64,000 bases of DNA, taken from NCBI GenBank assembly GCA_026417415.1, contig JAOADG010000001.1, positions 1 to 64,000 on the forward strand. The letters run 5' to 3'. The notes under the pieces are model-generated. The model was not told the DNA's origin. It did not search any database and worked only from the letters and a program-made list of their open reading frames with translations. Position 1 is the first letter of the stretch. Each line of letters opens with the position of its first letter. Source of the DNA: a bacterium (GTDB lineage: Bacteria > Electryoneota > JAOADG01). Below, piece by piece: positions 26,850 to 34,913 of the stretch. The position numbers and the translations under genes were made by a program.

Positions 26850-27683
26850 ATGAACTTATTATACAATGCTGCTGAGTTAAAAGAATATCTCAATTCAATT
26901 AGAATGAAAAACACGATTGGCTTTGTTCCAACCATGGGAGCACTTCATAATGGACATCTTTCGTTAATCAAAATTGCTAAGGAATATGCTTCAAACGTTG
27001 GTGTATCAATTTTTGTAAATCCGACTCAGTTTTTACCGAATGAAGATTATCATCAATATCCAAGAACATTAGATTTCGATCTGGAACTACTTCGAACGAT
27101 TGCGTGTGATTGGGTGTTTATTCCATCAGTACAAGAAATGTATCCAAGAGAAATGGATCTGAAAATAGATATAGGTTATCTAGGTACAATTTATGAAGGA
27201 GCTTTTAGACCTTATCATTTTCAAGGCGTTGCAACTATTGTATTGAAATTATTCAACCTTATTCAACCAGATGTAGTAGTTTTTGGAAAAAAAGATGCAC
27301 AGCAGTGTGCAGTGATTCGAAGGTTGACAAAAGCTTTATTCTTAGATCTTAAAATTTTGTATGGTGAGGTAATCCGAGACCCATCTGGACTTGCGATATC
27401 CTCTCGAAACCGATATCTTACTGAAATAGAAAAAGAACGAGCTATTGGTCTATACGTTGCGCTTCAAAAGGGAAGAGCGGTCTATTTGGATTGTCAAGAC
27501 ACCAAAATAGCACAAATGGAGATGATAAATACTGTAAAAACCTTTCAACCAACGAGTATAGATTACTTTGCTATTGTGGATCGCTTTACATTTCTGTATC
27601 CAAAAAACATTCAAGATGCCATCGCGATTGGTGCAATAAGGTTAGGCACAACCCGATTAATTGACGCAGTGGATATTTCATAA
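26850..27683 (+). CDS. panC: Pantothenate synthetase
   Basis: The 277-residue nucleotidyltransferase-fold ligase has the PTMGALHNGHLSLI signature with the HxGH-type HNGH, SIFVNPTQF, FGKKDAQQ and SSRNRYL. It joins pantoate and beta-alanine using ATP. With panB it supplies the pathway's central steps; panD and panE are not in the window. Confidence 0.96.
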   Translation: MNLLYNAAELKEYLNSIRMKNTIGFVPTMGALHNGHLSLIKIAKEYASNVGVSIFVNPTQFLPNEDYHQYPRTLDFDLELLRTIACDWVFIPSVQEMYPREMDLKIDIGYLGTIYEGAFRPYHFQGVATIVLKLFNLIQPDVVVFGKKDAQQCAVIRRLTKALFLDLKILYGEVIRDPSGLAISSRNRYLTEIEKERAIGLYVALQKGRAVYLDCQDTKIAQMEMINTVKTFQPTSIDYFAIVDRFTFLYPKNIQDAIAIGAIRLGTTRLIDAVDIS

Positions 27684-27694
27684 AGGACATACCT

Positions 27695-28465
27695 TTGAAT
27701 TCAATTTTAACAAAACCTCTAAGAACCATCATACTAGCTGCAGGTGAAGGAAAACGGATGAAATCCGATTTACCCAAGGTTTTGCATACTTTACATAACA
27801 AACCACTAATTCAATGGGTTTGGGATGCTGCACTTCAAATAGGTTCGGAAAAAATTGTTATCGTAGTTGGTCATAAACGTGCGATGGTAATGGAAGCGAT
27901 GAAGAACACAGATGCCCATTTTGCTATCCAATGGCAACAAAAAGGTACAGGGGATGCTGTACTGGCTGCTAAAAAGTACATCCATCATCGCTTCAAAGGG
28001 AGTGTTATGGTTCTATCGGGTGATGTACCACTGATTTCTACAAAAACTTTACTTAAATTAAGAACAGTGCACGAAAAAACTTCAGCAGTAGCTACCATTT
28101 TAACTTTTAGAACACCAGAACCCGATTCTTACGGAAGAATTGTAAGAGATGATCAGGGGAAAATTATTCGAATTGTAGAAGCGAAAGATGCTTCAGAAGA
28201 AGAATTAAAAATTCAAGAAGTCAACAGTGGGATTTATATCTTTCAAGCGCAATGGTTATGGAAAGAATTAGAAAGATTACAACCTAATAATTCACAAGGG
28301 GAGTACTATTTGACAGACGTAGTGAAAAGTGCAGTAGATAATGGAAACATCGTATCAACTATTGAGTCCTTAGATCCAATTGAAGCAGAAGGAGTCAATA
28401 CACAAGAACAGTTGAAATCTTTGGAGAAGATAGTATCTGAAAGATTTTTGAAAGCAAACGATTGA
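27695..28465 (+). CDS. UDP-N-acetylglucosamine pyrophosphorylase-like nucleotidyltransferase (GlmU N-terminal domain only)
   Basis: The 256-residue protein matches the uridyltransferase domain of GlmU: LAAGEGKRMKSDLPKVLH, the GTGDAV substrate loop, LSGDVPLI, YGRIVRD, NSGIYIF and EYYLTDVV. The C-terminal left-handed beta-helix acetyltransferase half of standard GlmU (about 450 residues) is absent. The gene ends cleanly at TGA and the next gene is unrelated. It would make UDP-GlcNAc from GlcNAc-1-phosphate if acetylation is done by another protein, or use another sugar phosphate. The TTG start at 27695 is supported by GGAC upstream and a good N-terminus. Confidence 0.85.
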   Translation: MNSILTKPLRTIILAAGEGKRMKSDLPKVLHTLHNKPLIQWVWDAALQIGSEKIVIVVGHKRAMVMEAMKNTDAHFAIQWQQKGTGDAVLAAKKYIHHRFKGSVMVLSGDVPLISTKTLLKLRTVHEKTSAVATILTFRTPEPDSYGRIVRDDQGKIIRIVEAKDASEEELKIQEVNSGIYIFQAQWLWKELERLQPNNSQGEYYLTDVVKSAVDNGNIVSTIESLDPIEAEGVNTQEQLKSLEKIVSERFLKAND

Positions 28466-28480
28466 AAGGGTGAGGTGAGT

Positions 28481-28954
28481 ATGAAAATATTTTTTACATT
28501 TTTAATTGTACTTTTCATTTGGGTAAATTATAATGTGTTTGCTCAGTACAATAACCGTCCGTTAAGCATACACCATAATATTTCATCTACGAATTTAGGA
28601 ATATCAATAAAAAATTTAGGTCTTTTGGATCCTTCCAAACTTTCAATGTCCCAATTGATTAGTTCAAATTATTCATCTTCAAAAGAAGGGAATACGTTGT
28701 CTGCAATCTATTTAAATTCTATGATTTATCAGGTATCTCCCACATACCATTGGACATTTGATTTAGGTTATGCTGGAATGCCTTACAATTCTTTTCAGAA
28801 TGGTTGGACAGGAGGACAACCCATTGGAAGTATTGGATTTTTGTGGACGCCTAAGCCCAACTTGTTAATTTCTGCACAGTTTTCTAAAGGTGTGAGTTAT
28901 TCGCAAGAGTTTTTATACACACCGTATAAAAGAAGTATAATTCAAAATCCATAA
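28481..28954 (+). CDS. Small secreted protein of unknown function
   Basis: I do not recognise this 157-residue protein. A clear signal peptide (MKIFFTFLIVLFIWVNYNVFAQ) precedes a mature part with repeated short beta-like segments, SLSIHHN, ISIKNLGLLD and YHWTFDLGYAGMPYN, and an SIGFLWTPKPNLLISAQFS stretch that resembles a single turn of an outer-membrane barrel. It may be an outer-membrane or periplasmic protein. The ATG at 28481 follows GGTGAG, and a GTG two codons earlier is an alternative. It sits between the GlmU-like gene and rsfS. Confidence 0.65.
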   Translation: MKIFFTFLIVLFIWVNYNVFAQYNNRPLSIHHNISSTNLGISIKNLGLLDPSKLSMSQLISSNYSSSKEGNTLSAIYLNSMIYQVSPTYHWTFDLGYAGMPYNSFQNGWTGGQPIGSIGFLWTPKPNLLISAQFSKGVSYSQEFLYTPYKRSIIQNP

Positions 28955-28968
28955 TTAAACGGAGGAAT

Positions 28969-29355
28969 GTGACTTCTTTACAACTTGCACGTAGAATTGC
29001 AAAATTATTAGATGACAAACAAGCGACCGACATAGTAATTTTGGACTTAAGGAAAGTTCCGCAAATTGCGGACTTTTTCATTCTTGCTACAGGGATGGTC
29101 GATCTTCACGTGAAAACGTTATCCGACTATGTTGAAGATTCTTTAAGAAACTCTAAACTTGCAAAGAAACCATTTTCAAGAGAAGGAGAAAAAAACCTAT
29201 CTTGGGTGGTTTTAGATTACGGAAGCGTTGTTTTACATATCTTCAGACCTGAAACAAGAAATTACTACCGTTTGGATAAACTTTGGGGAGACGTTCCAAG
29301 AGTTTCAATCAAACCGAAAACCCGAATTAAAACCTCGAACAATGCAAGCCAATAA
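28969..29355 (+). CDS. rsfS: Ribosome silencing factor RsfS
   Basis: The 128-residue protein has the Iojap/RsfS core: DDKQATDIVILDLRKVPQIADFFILATG, HVKTLSDYVEDSL and WVVLDYGSVVLHIFRPETRNYYRLDKLWGD. It binds ribosomal protein uL14 and blocks subunit joining under starvation. The GTG start lies only about 3 nt after the GGAGG sequence; the overlapping ATG is followed directly by TGA in another frame. The last codons overlap argS by 14 bp. Confidence 0.93.
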   Translation: MTSLQLARRIAKLLDDKQATDIVILDLRKVPQIADFFILATGMVDLHVKTLSDYVEDSLRNSKLAKKPFSREGEKNLSWVVLDYGSVVLHIFRPETRNYYRLDKLWGDVPRVSIKPKTRIKTSNNASQ

Positions 29356-31003
29356 AATTAGATCCTTCTTAAGAGAGCAAATTAAAACTTCTGCAATCTC
29401 AAGAAACATCCATACTGACACCTCTACCATTGAGTTGACGAAAGATGAGAAGTTTGGAGATTTAACTTCTAACTGCGCAATGGTATGGGCAAAATCGGTT
29501 GGAAAAAATCCAATTCAATTAGCTCAAGAATTGATCCAAGAATGGAAAAATTTATCCGAATATTTCTCTGAAGTGACGATCGCTGGTGCAGGTTTTATCA
29601 ATTTCAAATTAGATCTAGAACAATGGTCTTTAATGATGGAATCTATACTATCAGACCATTTTAGTTTCAAAATTAACGATCCATCAACTTCAGAATTGAG
29701 TTCATATCATTTAGAATTTGTATCTGCAAATCCAACTGGTCCGTTAAATGTAGTATCTGCAAGAGCTGCGGTCATTGGTGATGTATTAGCAAATATCTTA
29801 AAAACTCTTAATCACCAAGTTCACTGTGAATTCTATGTAAATGACGCTGGTAATCAAGTAAAATTATTAGGCATTTCGGTACTTGAAAGATGGAAAGAGT
29901 TACAAGGGTTACCTTTTCAAATTCCTGATGATGGATACCATGGTTCTTATGTTATTGAAGTAGCAAAAACATTAAGTTCCAGAATTTCATCAGATACAAC
30001 AATAGATCAAATCGCGGAATGGGCTGTTCAAGAAATTGTAAAGGAGCAAAAACAAACCATAGAGAAGTATAGAACGCATTTTGATCGATGGTTTTTTGAA
30101 AGCGAACTAAGAAGAAATCGTAAAGAAATTGAAGTATTGGAATGGCTTCAACAAAACAATTACATCTACGAAAGTGAAGGTGCCCTTTATTTAAAGACCA
30201 CCATTACAGGTCTTGATGAAAAAGACAGGGTGGTAGTTACCTCAAATGGTACTCCAACTTACTTTCTACCTGATATTGCTTATCATTTGGATAAATATAG
30301 ACGTGGATTTCGTTATGCAATTAATTTCTTAGGTCCTGATCATCATGGTGTTATCGGAAGAATGTCTGCTGCAATGAAATTGTTAAATGTACCGGATGAT
30401 TTTTTACAAATTCGTCTAATTCAACAAGTTAATCTTATACGGAACGGTGAAATTGTTAAAATGTCCAAACGTTCAGGAGAAATCGTTACATTACAGGATC
30501 TCTTGAATGAATTGGGTGACAATGATGCTGCAGTAGATGTTACAAGGTTCTTTTTTTTACAAAGGAAAGTATCTACTCCATTGGACTTTGATCTTACCTT
30601 AGCAAAAAAGCAAACGGAAGAAAATCCAGCATACTATGTACAATATGCACATGCAAGAATTTGTTCAATTTTACGTCAACCAGAGTTAGAATCCTATTTA
30701 GGAAGTCAATGGACAAAAACATCTATCAATGAGTTACAAGAACCGGAAACAAAACGTGTCTTAAGAAAATTACTTGAGTATCCATTTGTATTGGAGCGAT
30801 GTGGTCAAGCATTGGACCCAAATGGATTGGCGACCTATTTAATGGAACTTGCAGCAGTTTTTCACAAGTTTTATACCCATCATCGTGTCATTGGTCAAGC
30901 ACCTAAGGTGACCTTAGCAAGAGTGAAATTGATACAAGCCGTAAAAAAAATACTCGCTCATGGTTTATCCTTATGTAGAATTACTATACCGGAAAGAATG
31001 TAA
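29342..31003 (+). CDS. argS: Arginyl-tRNA synthetase
   Basis: The 553-residue class I synthetase contains the N-terminal additional domain, the catalytic domain with KMSKRSGEIVTL and the C-terminal anticodon domain. The usual HIGH-type motif (PTGPLHVGH) reads PTGPLNVVSAR here; similar NVVS/NIVS variants are known to me from some bacterial ArgRS but the substitution removes both histidines. The ATG at 29342 begins MQANKIRSFLR, as expected for the family; the earlier ATG at 29228 lies within rsfS. The gene is followed 1 bp later by a PfkB kinase gene. Confidence 0.92.
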   Translation: MQANKIRSFLREQIKTSAISRNIHTDTSTIELTKDEKFGDLTSNCAMVWAKSVGKNPIQLAQELIQEWKNLSEYFSEVTIAGAGFINFKLDLEQWSLMMESILSDHFSFKINDPSTSELSSYHLEFVSANPTGPLNVVSARAAVIGDVLANILKTLNHQVHCEFYVNDAGNQVKLLGISVLERWKELQGLPFQIPDDGYHGSYVIEVAKTLSSRISSDTTIDQIAEWAVQEIVKEQKQTIEKYRTHFDRWFFESELRRNRKEIEVLEWLQQNNYIYESEGALYLKTTITGLDEKDRVVVTSNGTPTYFLPDIAYHLDKYRRGFRYAINFLGPDHHGVIGRMSAAMKLLNVPDDFLQIRLIQQVNLIRNGEIVKMSKRSGEIVTLQDLLNELGDNDAAVDVTRFFFLQRKVSTPLDFDLTLAKKQTEENPAYYVQYAHARICSILRQPELESYLGSQWTKTSINELQEPETKRVLRKLLEYPFVLERCGQALDPNGLATYLMELAAVFHKFYTHHRVIGQAPKVTLARVKLIQAVKKILAHGLSLCRITIPERM

Positions 31004-31004
31004 A

Positions 31005-31919
31005 GTGTCTTATTCAATACTGGTAGTTGGCTCGGCAGCATTAGATACTATAGAAACTTATCAAACTAAAGTAGAAGATTGCATCGGTGGTTCTGCATTG
31101 TATTTTGCTGCAGCTGCATCTTTATTTACCCCTGTTGCAGTTGTTGCTGTAGTGGGAAAAGATTTTCCTATTGATCAAATTCATTTTTTAAGACAAAGAG
31201 GTGTAGATTTATCTGGCTTAAACATAGTTGAAGGGTTGACATTTCGTTGGGGCGGGAGGTATGATAGAGATTTCACTCATCGTGAAACTTTGTTTACTGC
31301 ACTGAATACGTTTGAAACATTTAACCCAATTATACCCCAACATTTAAGAAAGTCGGATCTACTTTTTCTTGGGAATATTTTACCAGAGTTACAATTATTT
31401 GTTTTAAAACAAATGGAAAAACCTAAATTTGTCCTGTTAGATACAATCCGTCTATGGATAGAAAACGAACGAAAAGCATTGTTAGATGTGATTGCAAAAG
31501 TTGATGCCATTGTTCTTAATGATGAAGAAATTCGTTTGTTAACAGATTATTCAAATATCAATAAAGCAGTCAAATCTATTTTTAAATTAGGTCCGAAATT
31601 AGTTATTGTAAAACGCGGTGAAAATGGTGCAACTCTTCACACCAATCAAAATGATTTTTTTGCTTTACCTGCTTATCCATTAGAAGAAGTTGAAGATCCA
31701 ACTGGTGCAGGAGATAGTTTTGCAGGGGGATTCCTAGGTAAACTGGCTCAAATCGAGCAACTCAATCTTTTTGCATTTAAACAAGCGCTATTAGCAGGTA
31801 CAGTAGTAGCAAGTTACACAGTGCAATCATTTGGTTTACAAAGGTTAAGTACTATAACCTTACAAGATTTGCAAATTAGAACAGATTATTTGTTACAATC
31901 CATCTTGATTTCACGATGA
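31005..31919 (+). CDS. PfkB-family carbohydrate or nucleoside kinase
   Basis: The 304-residue protein has a PfkB fold: CIGGSALYFAAAASL near the N-terminus and the C-terminal anion-hole motif DPTGAGDSFAGGFLG with the catalytic Asp. LLDTIRLWIENE and VLNDEEIRLL are typical of the branch containing sugar and adenosine-like kinases. The substrate cannot be assigned. The GTG at 31005 follows the argS stop immediately, and the ORF overlaps mtnA by 4 bp, so a link to methylthioribose or nucleoside metabolism is attractive. A true MtnK is a different family. Confidence 0.83.
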   Translation: MSYSILVVGSAALDTIETYQTKVEDCIGGSALYFAAAASLFTPVAVVAVVGKDFPIDQIHFLRQRGVDLSGLNIVEGLTFRWGGRYDRDFTHRETLFTALNTFETFNPIIPQHLRKSDLLFLGNILPELQLFVLKQMEKPKFVLLDTIRLWIENERKALLDVIAKVDAIVLNDEEIRLLTDYSNINKAVKSIFKLGPKLVIVKRGENGATLHTNQNDFFALPAYPLEEVEDPTGAGDSFAGGFLGKLAQIEQLNLFAFKQALLAGTVVASYTVQSFGLQRLSTITLQDLQIRTDYLLQSILISR

Positions 31920-32962
31920 ACATACCTTATAAACCATTAGAGTTTATTGAAGATCAGTTATTATGGATTAATCAATCTAAATTACCTGAACAGTTAATTA
32001 TTACCTCAACTAAATCATGGGAAAAGGTGGTTGATGCAATCAAACGTTTAGAAATTCGTGGGGCTCCATTGATTGGAATTGCTGCTGCATACGCTGCAGT
32101 ATTGTATTTTAAAAACAAAAGAAAAAAACTACGTTGTAAAGAGTTCAACCAATCCTATGATCAAGTTTTTCAAGTGATTGGAAATATAAGACCCACTGCA
32201 GTAAATTTATCTGCTGCAATCAATCGTATAATAGAAGCTATCCAAAATAATCCGATGGAATTAGCAGCCAATGTGGTACAAGAGATTGCACAAAAAATTC
32301 ATCACGATGAACAACTTGCTTGTGAAAAAATTGCGGAAAATGGTTTTAATGTATGTTACAAATATCACTCCATACTAACTCATTGTAATACAGGACCATT
32401 AGCAACGGGTGGTATTGGAACAGCACTTGGGATAATTTCTAAAGTCCAAGATTTTAATCGAAATTTACACGTTTATGTAACTGAAACTGCTCCTGTTGGA
32501 CAAGGCGCTCGATTAACGGTATGGGAATTGTTGCAAATGAATATTCCCACAACTTTACTACCTGATACAGCGGTTGGTTCTCTCTTACAAAATCAACATA
32601 TACAGGCAGTAGTTGTTGGTGCTGATCGTGTAACACAAAATGGTGATTTTGCAAATAAAGTTGGAACTGCAAATATTGCTTGTTTGTGTAAACATTATCA
32701 TATCCCATTTTATGTTGCATTTCCTATGAGTTCGGTAGATTTGACCAAAACAGATGGGAAAGAAATACCCATTGAATTCCGTGAATCAAGTGAAGTTACT
32801 CAAAGGTGGAATTATCAAAAAGATGTTCAGGTCAATGTATATAATCCTGCTTTTGATGTAACGCCTTCCGAATGGGTCTCGGGATATATTACTGATACTG
32901 GTTTCTATTTGCCTATTGAATTTCAAGATTATTTAAAAAGTTTGAAAGGAGAAGTACAGTGA
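31916..32962 (+). CDS. mtnA: S-methyl-5-thioribose-1-phosphate isomerase
   Basis: The 348-residue eIF2B-alpha-related isomerase has RLEIRGAPLIGIAAAYA, THCNTGPLATGGIGTALG, the ETAPVGQGARLT loop and VVGADRVTQNGDFANKVGT with the catalytic Asp and Cys region. It turns methylthioribose-1-phosphate into methylthioribulose-1-phosphate in methionine salvage. The MTA phosphorylase that would make its substrate is encoded at 7314-8054. Later salvage enzymes are not seen. It overlaps both neighbours by 4 bp. Confidence 0.93.
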   Translation: MNIPYKPLEFIEDQLLWINQSKLPEQLIITSTKSWEKVVDAIKRLEIRGAPLIGIAAAYAAVLYFKNKRKKLRCKEFNQSYDQVFQVIGNIRPTAVNLSAAINRIIEAIQNNPMELAANVVQEIAQKIHHDEQLACEKIAENGFNVCYKYHSILTHCNTGPLATGGIGTALGIISKVQDFNRNLHVYVTETAPVGQGARLTVWELLQMNIPTTLLPDTAVGSLLQNQHIQAVVVGADRVTQNGDFANKVGTANIACLCKHYHIPFYVAFPMSSVDLTKTDGKEIPIEFRESSEVTQRWNYQKDVQVNVYNPAFDVTPSEWVSGYITDTGFYLPIEFQDYLKSLKGEVQ

Positions 32963-34149
32963 AAATTTGGATTTTTCTCTTTTTAGTGATAAGCGGTCTT
33001 ATAGTGATTGGTTGTGGAAATCAAACAGTACGTTCTATTGAAATCTACATTCAACAAAATGATTTTGAAGCTGCAAGAAGAACTGCAAATAAGGATCTTC
33101 CTACTATGCCTGATGGCAAAGCAAAAGCTGAAGTGTACATGCTTTTAGCTAAAATGACCAATCAAGATATTGAAAAGTTAAACGCTGAAAGTAAACGTGA
33201 TACCTTGGGAAAAAAGCAAAATGAATTGTTTGAACGACGAATGACTTTGATTCAACAATTCAATCATGAAGTCAACCAATCGCTTCAAAATAACTTAGCT
33301 TACAAGGGTTTTTTAGATACCTTAAAAACGAATCTTTGGATAAATTTATATAATGAAGGGGTTGAACCTTACAAAAACAACAAATGGGATGTAGCTATTC
33401 TGCATTTTACTTTAGCATGGACTTTGGATAGTTCAAAAACAGAAACAGGAAAACTTATCGGTGATGCATATATTTCAATGAAAAAAGGAAAAGAAGGTGA
33501 AAATTGGTTGAAACGAACAATTGCAATGGAAGATAAAACAAAACCCGATTATTCTACACGTTTGAACTTAGGTAATTATTACTTTTATGAAGAAAAATGG
33601 GAACAAGCAGTCCAAGTATATTCTGAAATTCTTTCCTTACCTGAACCACCGAAATCTGACTCAATCAAATATAAAAACTATTTAAAGATAAAGAATCAGT
33701 CACTTTCTAACAAAGCCATTGCATTGGATCAATTGAATCGTAGTACAGAAGCGACCAAAGCATATGAGGAAGCACTCAAAGATCAACCCGATAATGATAT
33801 TTTGTGGTATAATTTTGGGAAGAGACATTTTGAATCAGAACGTTACAAAGATGCAGAACAAGCCATTCAAAACGTTCTTAGAATAAATCCCAATGATGTT
33901 GATGCAATGTTTCTTATGGGATTAATTAAGTTTCAACTTGAAAAGTATGATGAAGCAGAAAGGTATCTATCACAGGTGGTGAAGATAAAACCAGAAATGA
34001 AAACTGCATGGGTGAATCTTGCAGGTGCTATAGGGAATCAAATCTATACTTTAACGCAAGAAAAGAATCCTGATAAAGTGAAATTAGAAGCATTACAAAA
34101 GCGCTTTAAAGAAGTCAATGAAGAGATGAAAAAACGCGGAATTGAATGA
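32959..34149 (+). CDS. TPR-repeat lipoprotein
   Basis: The 396-residue protein starts at GTG, with a lipoprotein signal ending in the lipobox VIGC (Cys near residue 20). The rest is helical tetratricopeptide repeats: WDVAILHFTLAWTLD, YKDAEQAIQNVLRINPNDVDAMF and YDEAERYLSQVVKIKPEMKTAW. It probably acts as a periplasmic scaffold, perhaps for the envelope machinery encoded just downstream (UppS, BamA). No specific partner is evident. It overlaps mtnA and uppS by 4 bp each. Confidence 0.8.
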   Translation: MKIWIFLFLVISGLIVIGCGNQTVRSIEIYIQQNDFEAARRTANKDLPTMPDGKAKAEVYMLLAKMTNQDIEKLNAESKRDTLGKKQNELFERRMTLIQQFNHEVNQSLQNNLAYKGFLDTLKTNLWINLYNEGVEPYKNNKWDVAILHFTLAWTLDSSKTETGKLIGDAYISMKKGKEGENWLKRTIAMEDKTKPDYSTRLNLGNYYFYEEKWEQAVQVYSEILSLPEPPKSDSIKYKNYLKIKNQSLSNKAIALDQLNRSTEATKAYEEALKDQPDNDILWYNFGKRHFESERYKDAEQAIQNVLRINPNDVDAMFLMGLIKFQLEKYDEAERYLSQVVKIKPEMKTAWVNLAGAIGNQIYTLTQEKNPDKVKLEALQKRFKEVNEEMKKRGIE

Positions 34150-34913
34150 TTGCAATTAGCAAAGTGAATACACAACAAATTTCTTGGGAAAATCGCATTA
34201 AAAACTTAAACTTGAAAAAATTGCCACAACATGTTGCATTAATCATGGATGGTAATGGACGTTGGGCAAAGCAACGAGGTTTACCAAGAATAGCAGGACA
34301 TAGAGAAGGTGTCAAATCTGTGCGTGCTGTTATTGAAGCAGCACAAGATATCGGGGTTAAATCTTTAACGTTTTATACGTTCTCCAAAGAAAATTGGAAG
34401 CGTCCTAAAAACGAAGTTAGTGCATTATGGAAGTTACTTGTTCATTCTATGAATAAAGAAATCAATGATTTAATCAAAAATAATGTAAGAGTATTTACCT
34501 TAGGTGACTTGACACCTTTACCTATTGAAGCACGAAATGAAATGATAAGAGCCATGCAACTAACAGAAAAAAACACTGGAATTAATTTTACCTTAGCGAT
34601 TAACTATAGTGGACGCTCTGAATTGGTAAACTGTTTTAATAAACTGATCAAACAAGGCGTTACGGAGGTAAGCGAAGACATCATCACGAATGCGTTAAAG
34701 ATAGATAAAATTCCTGATCCAGATTTATTGATTAGAACTTCTGGTGAAATGCGAATTTCTAATTTTATGCTTTGGCAATTGGCATATACCGAAATTTATG
34801 TTACTGATGTTCACTGGCCTGATTTTAGAAAGTGGGAATTCTTAAAAGCGATTGAATGGTTTACAACCAGAGAAAGAAGATTTGGTAAAATTTCAGAACA
34901 ATTGAGCAAGTAA
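34146..34913 (+). CDS. uppS: Isoprenyl (undecaprenyl) diphosphate synthase
   Basis: The 255-residue cis-prenyltransferase has MDGNGRWAKQRGLPRIAGHREG near the start, with the catalytic Asp. FYTFSKENWKRP, LAINYSGRSELV and RTSGEMRISNFMLWQLAYTEIY follow. It elongates farnesyl diphosphate to the C55 carrier used for peptidoglycan, O-antigen and lipid-linked sugars, all of which are represented elsewhere in this window. It lies immediately before bamA. cdsA, the usual neighbour, is not here. Confidence 0.95.
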   Translation: MIAISKVNTQQISWENRIKNLNLKKLPQHVALIMDGNGRWAKQRGLPRIAGHREGVKSVRAVIEAAQDIGVKSLTFYTFSKENWKRPKNEVSALWKLLVHSMNKEINDLIKNNVRVFTLGDLTPLPIEARNEMIRAMQLTEKNTGINFTLAINYSGRSELVNCFNKLIKQGVTEVSEDIITNALKIDKIPDPDLLIRTSGEMRISNFMLWQLAYTEIYVTDVHWPDFRKWEFLKAIEWFTTRERRFGKISEQLSK

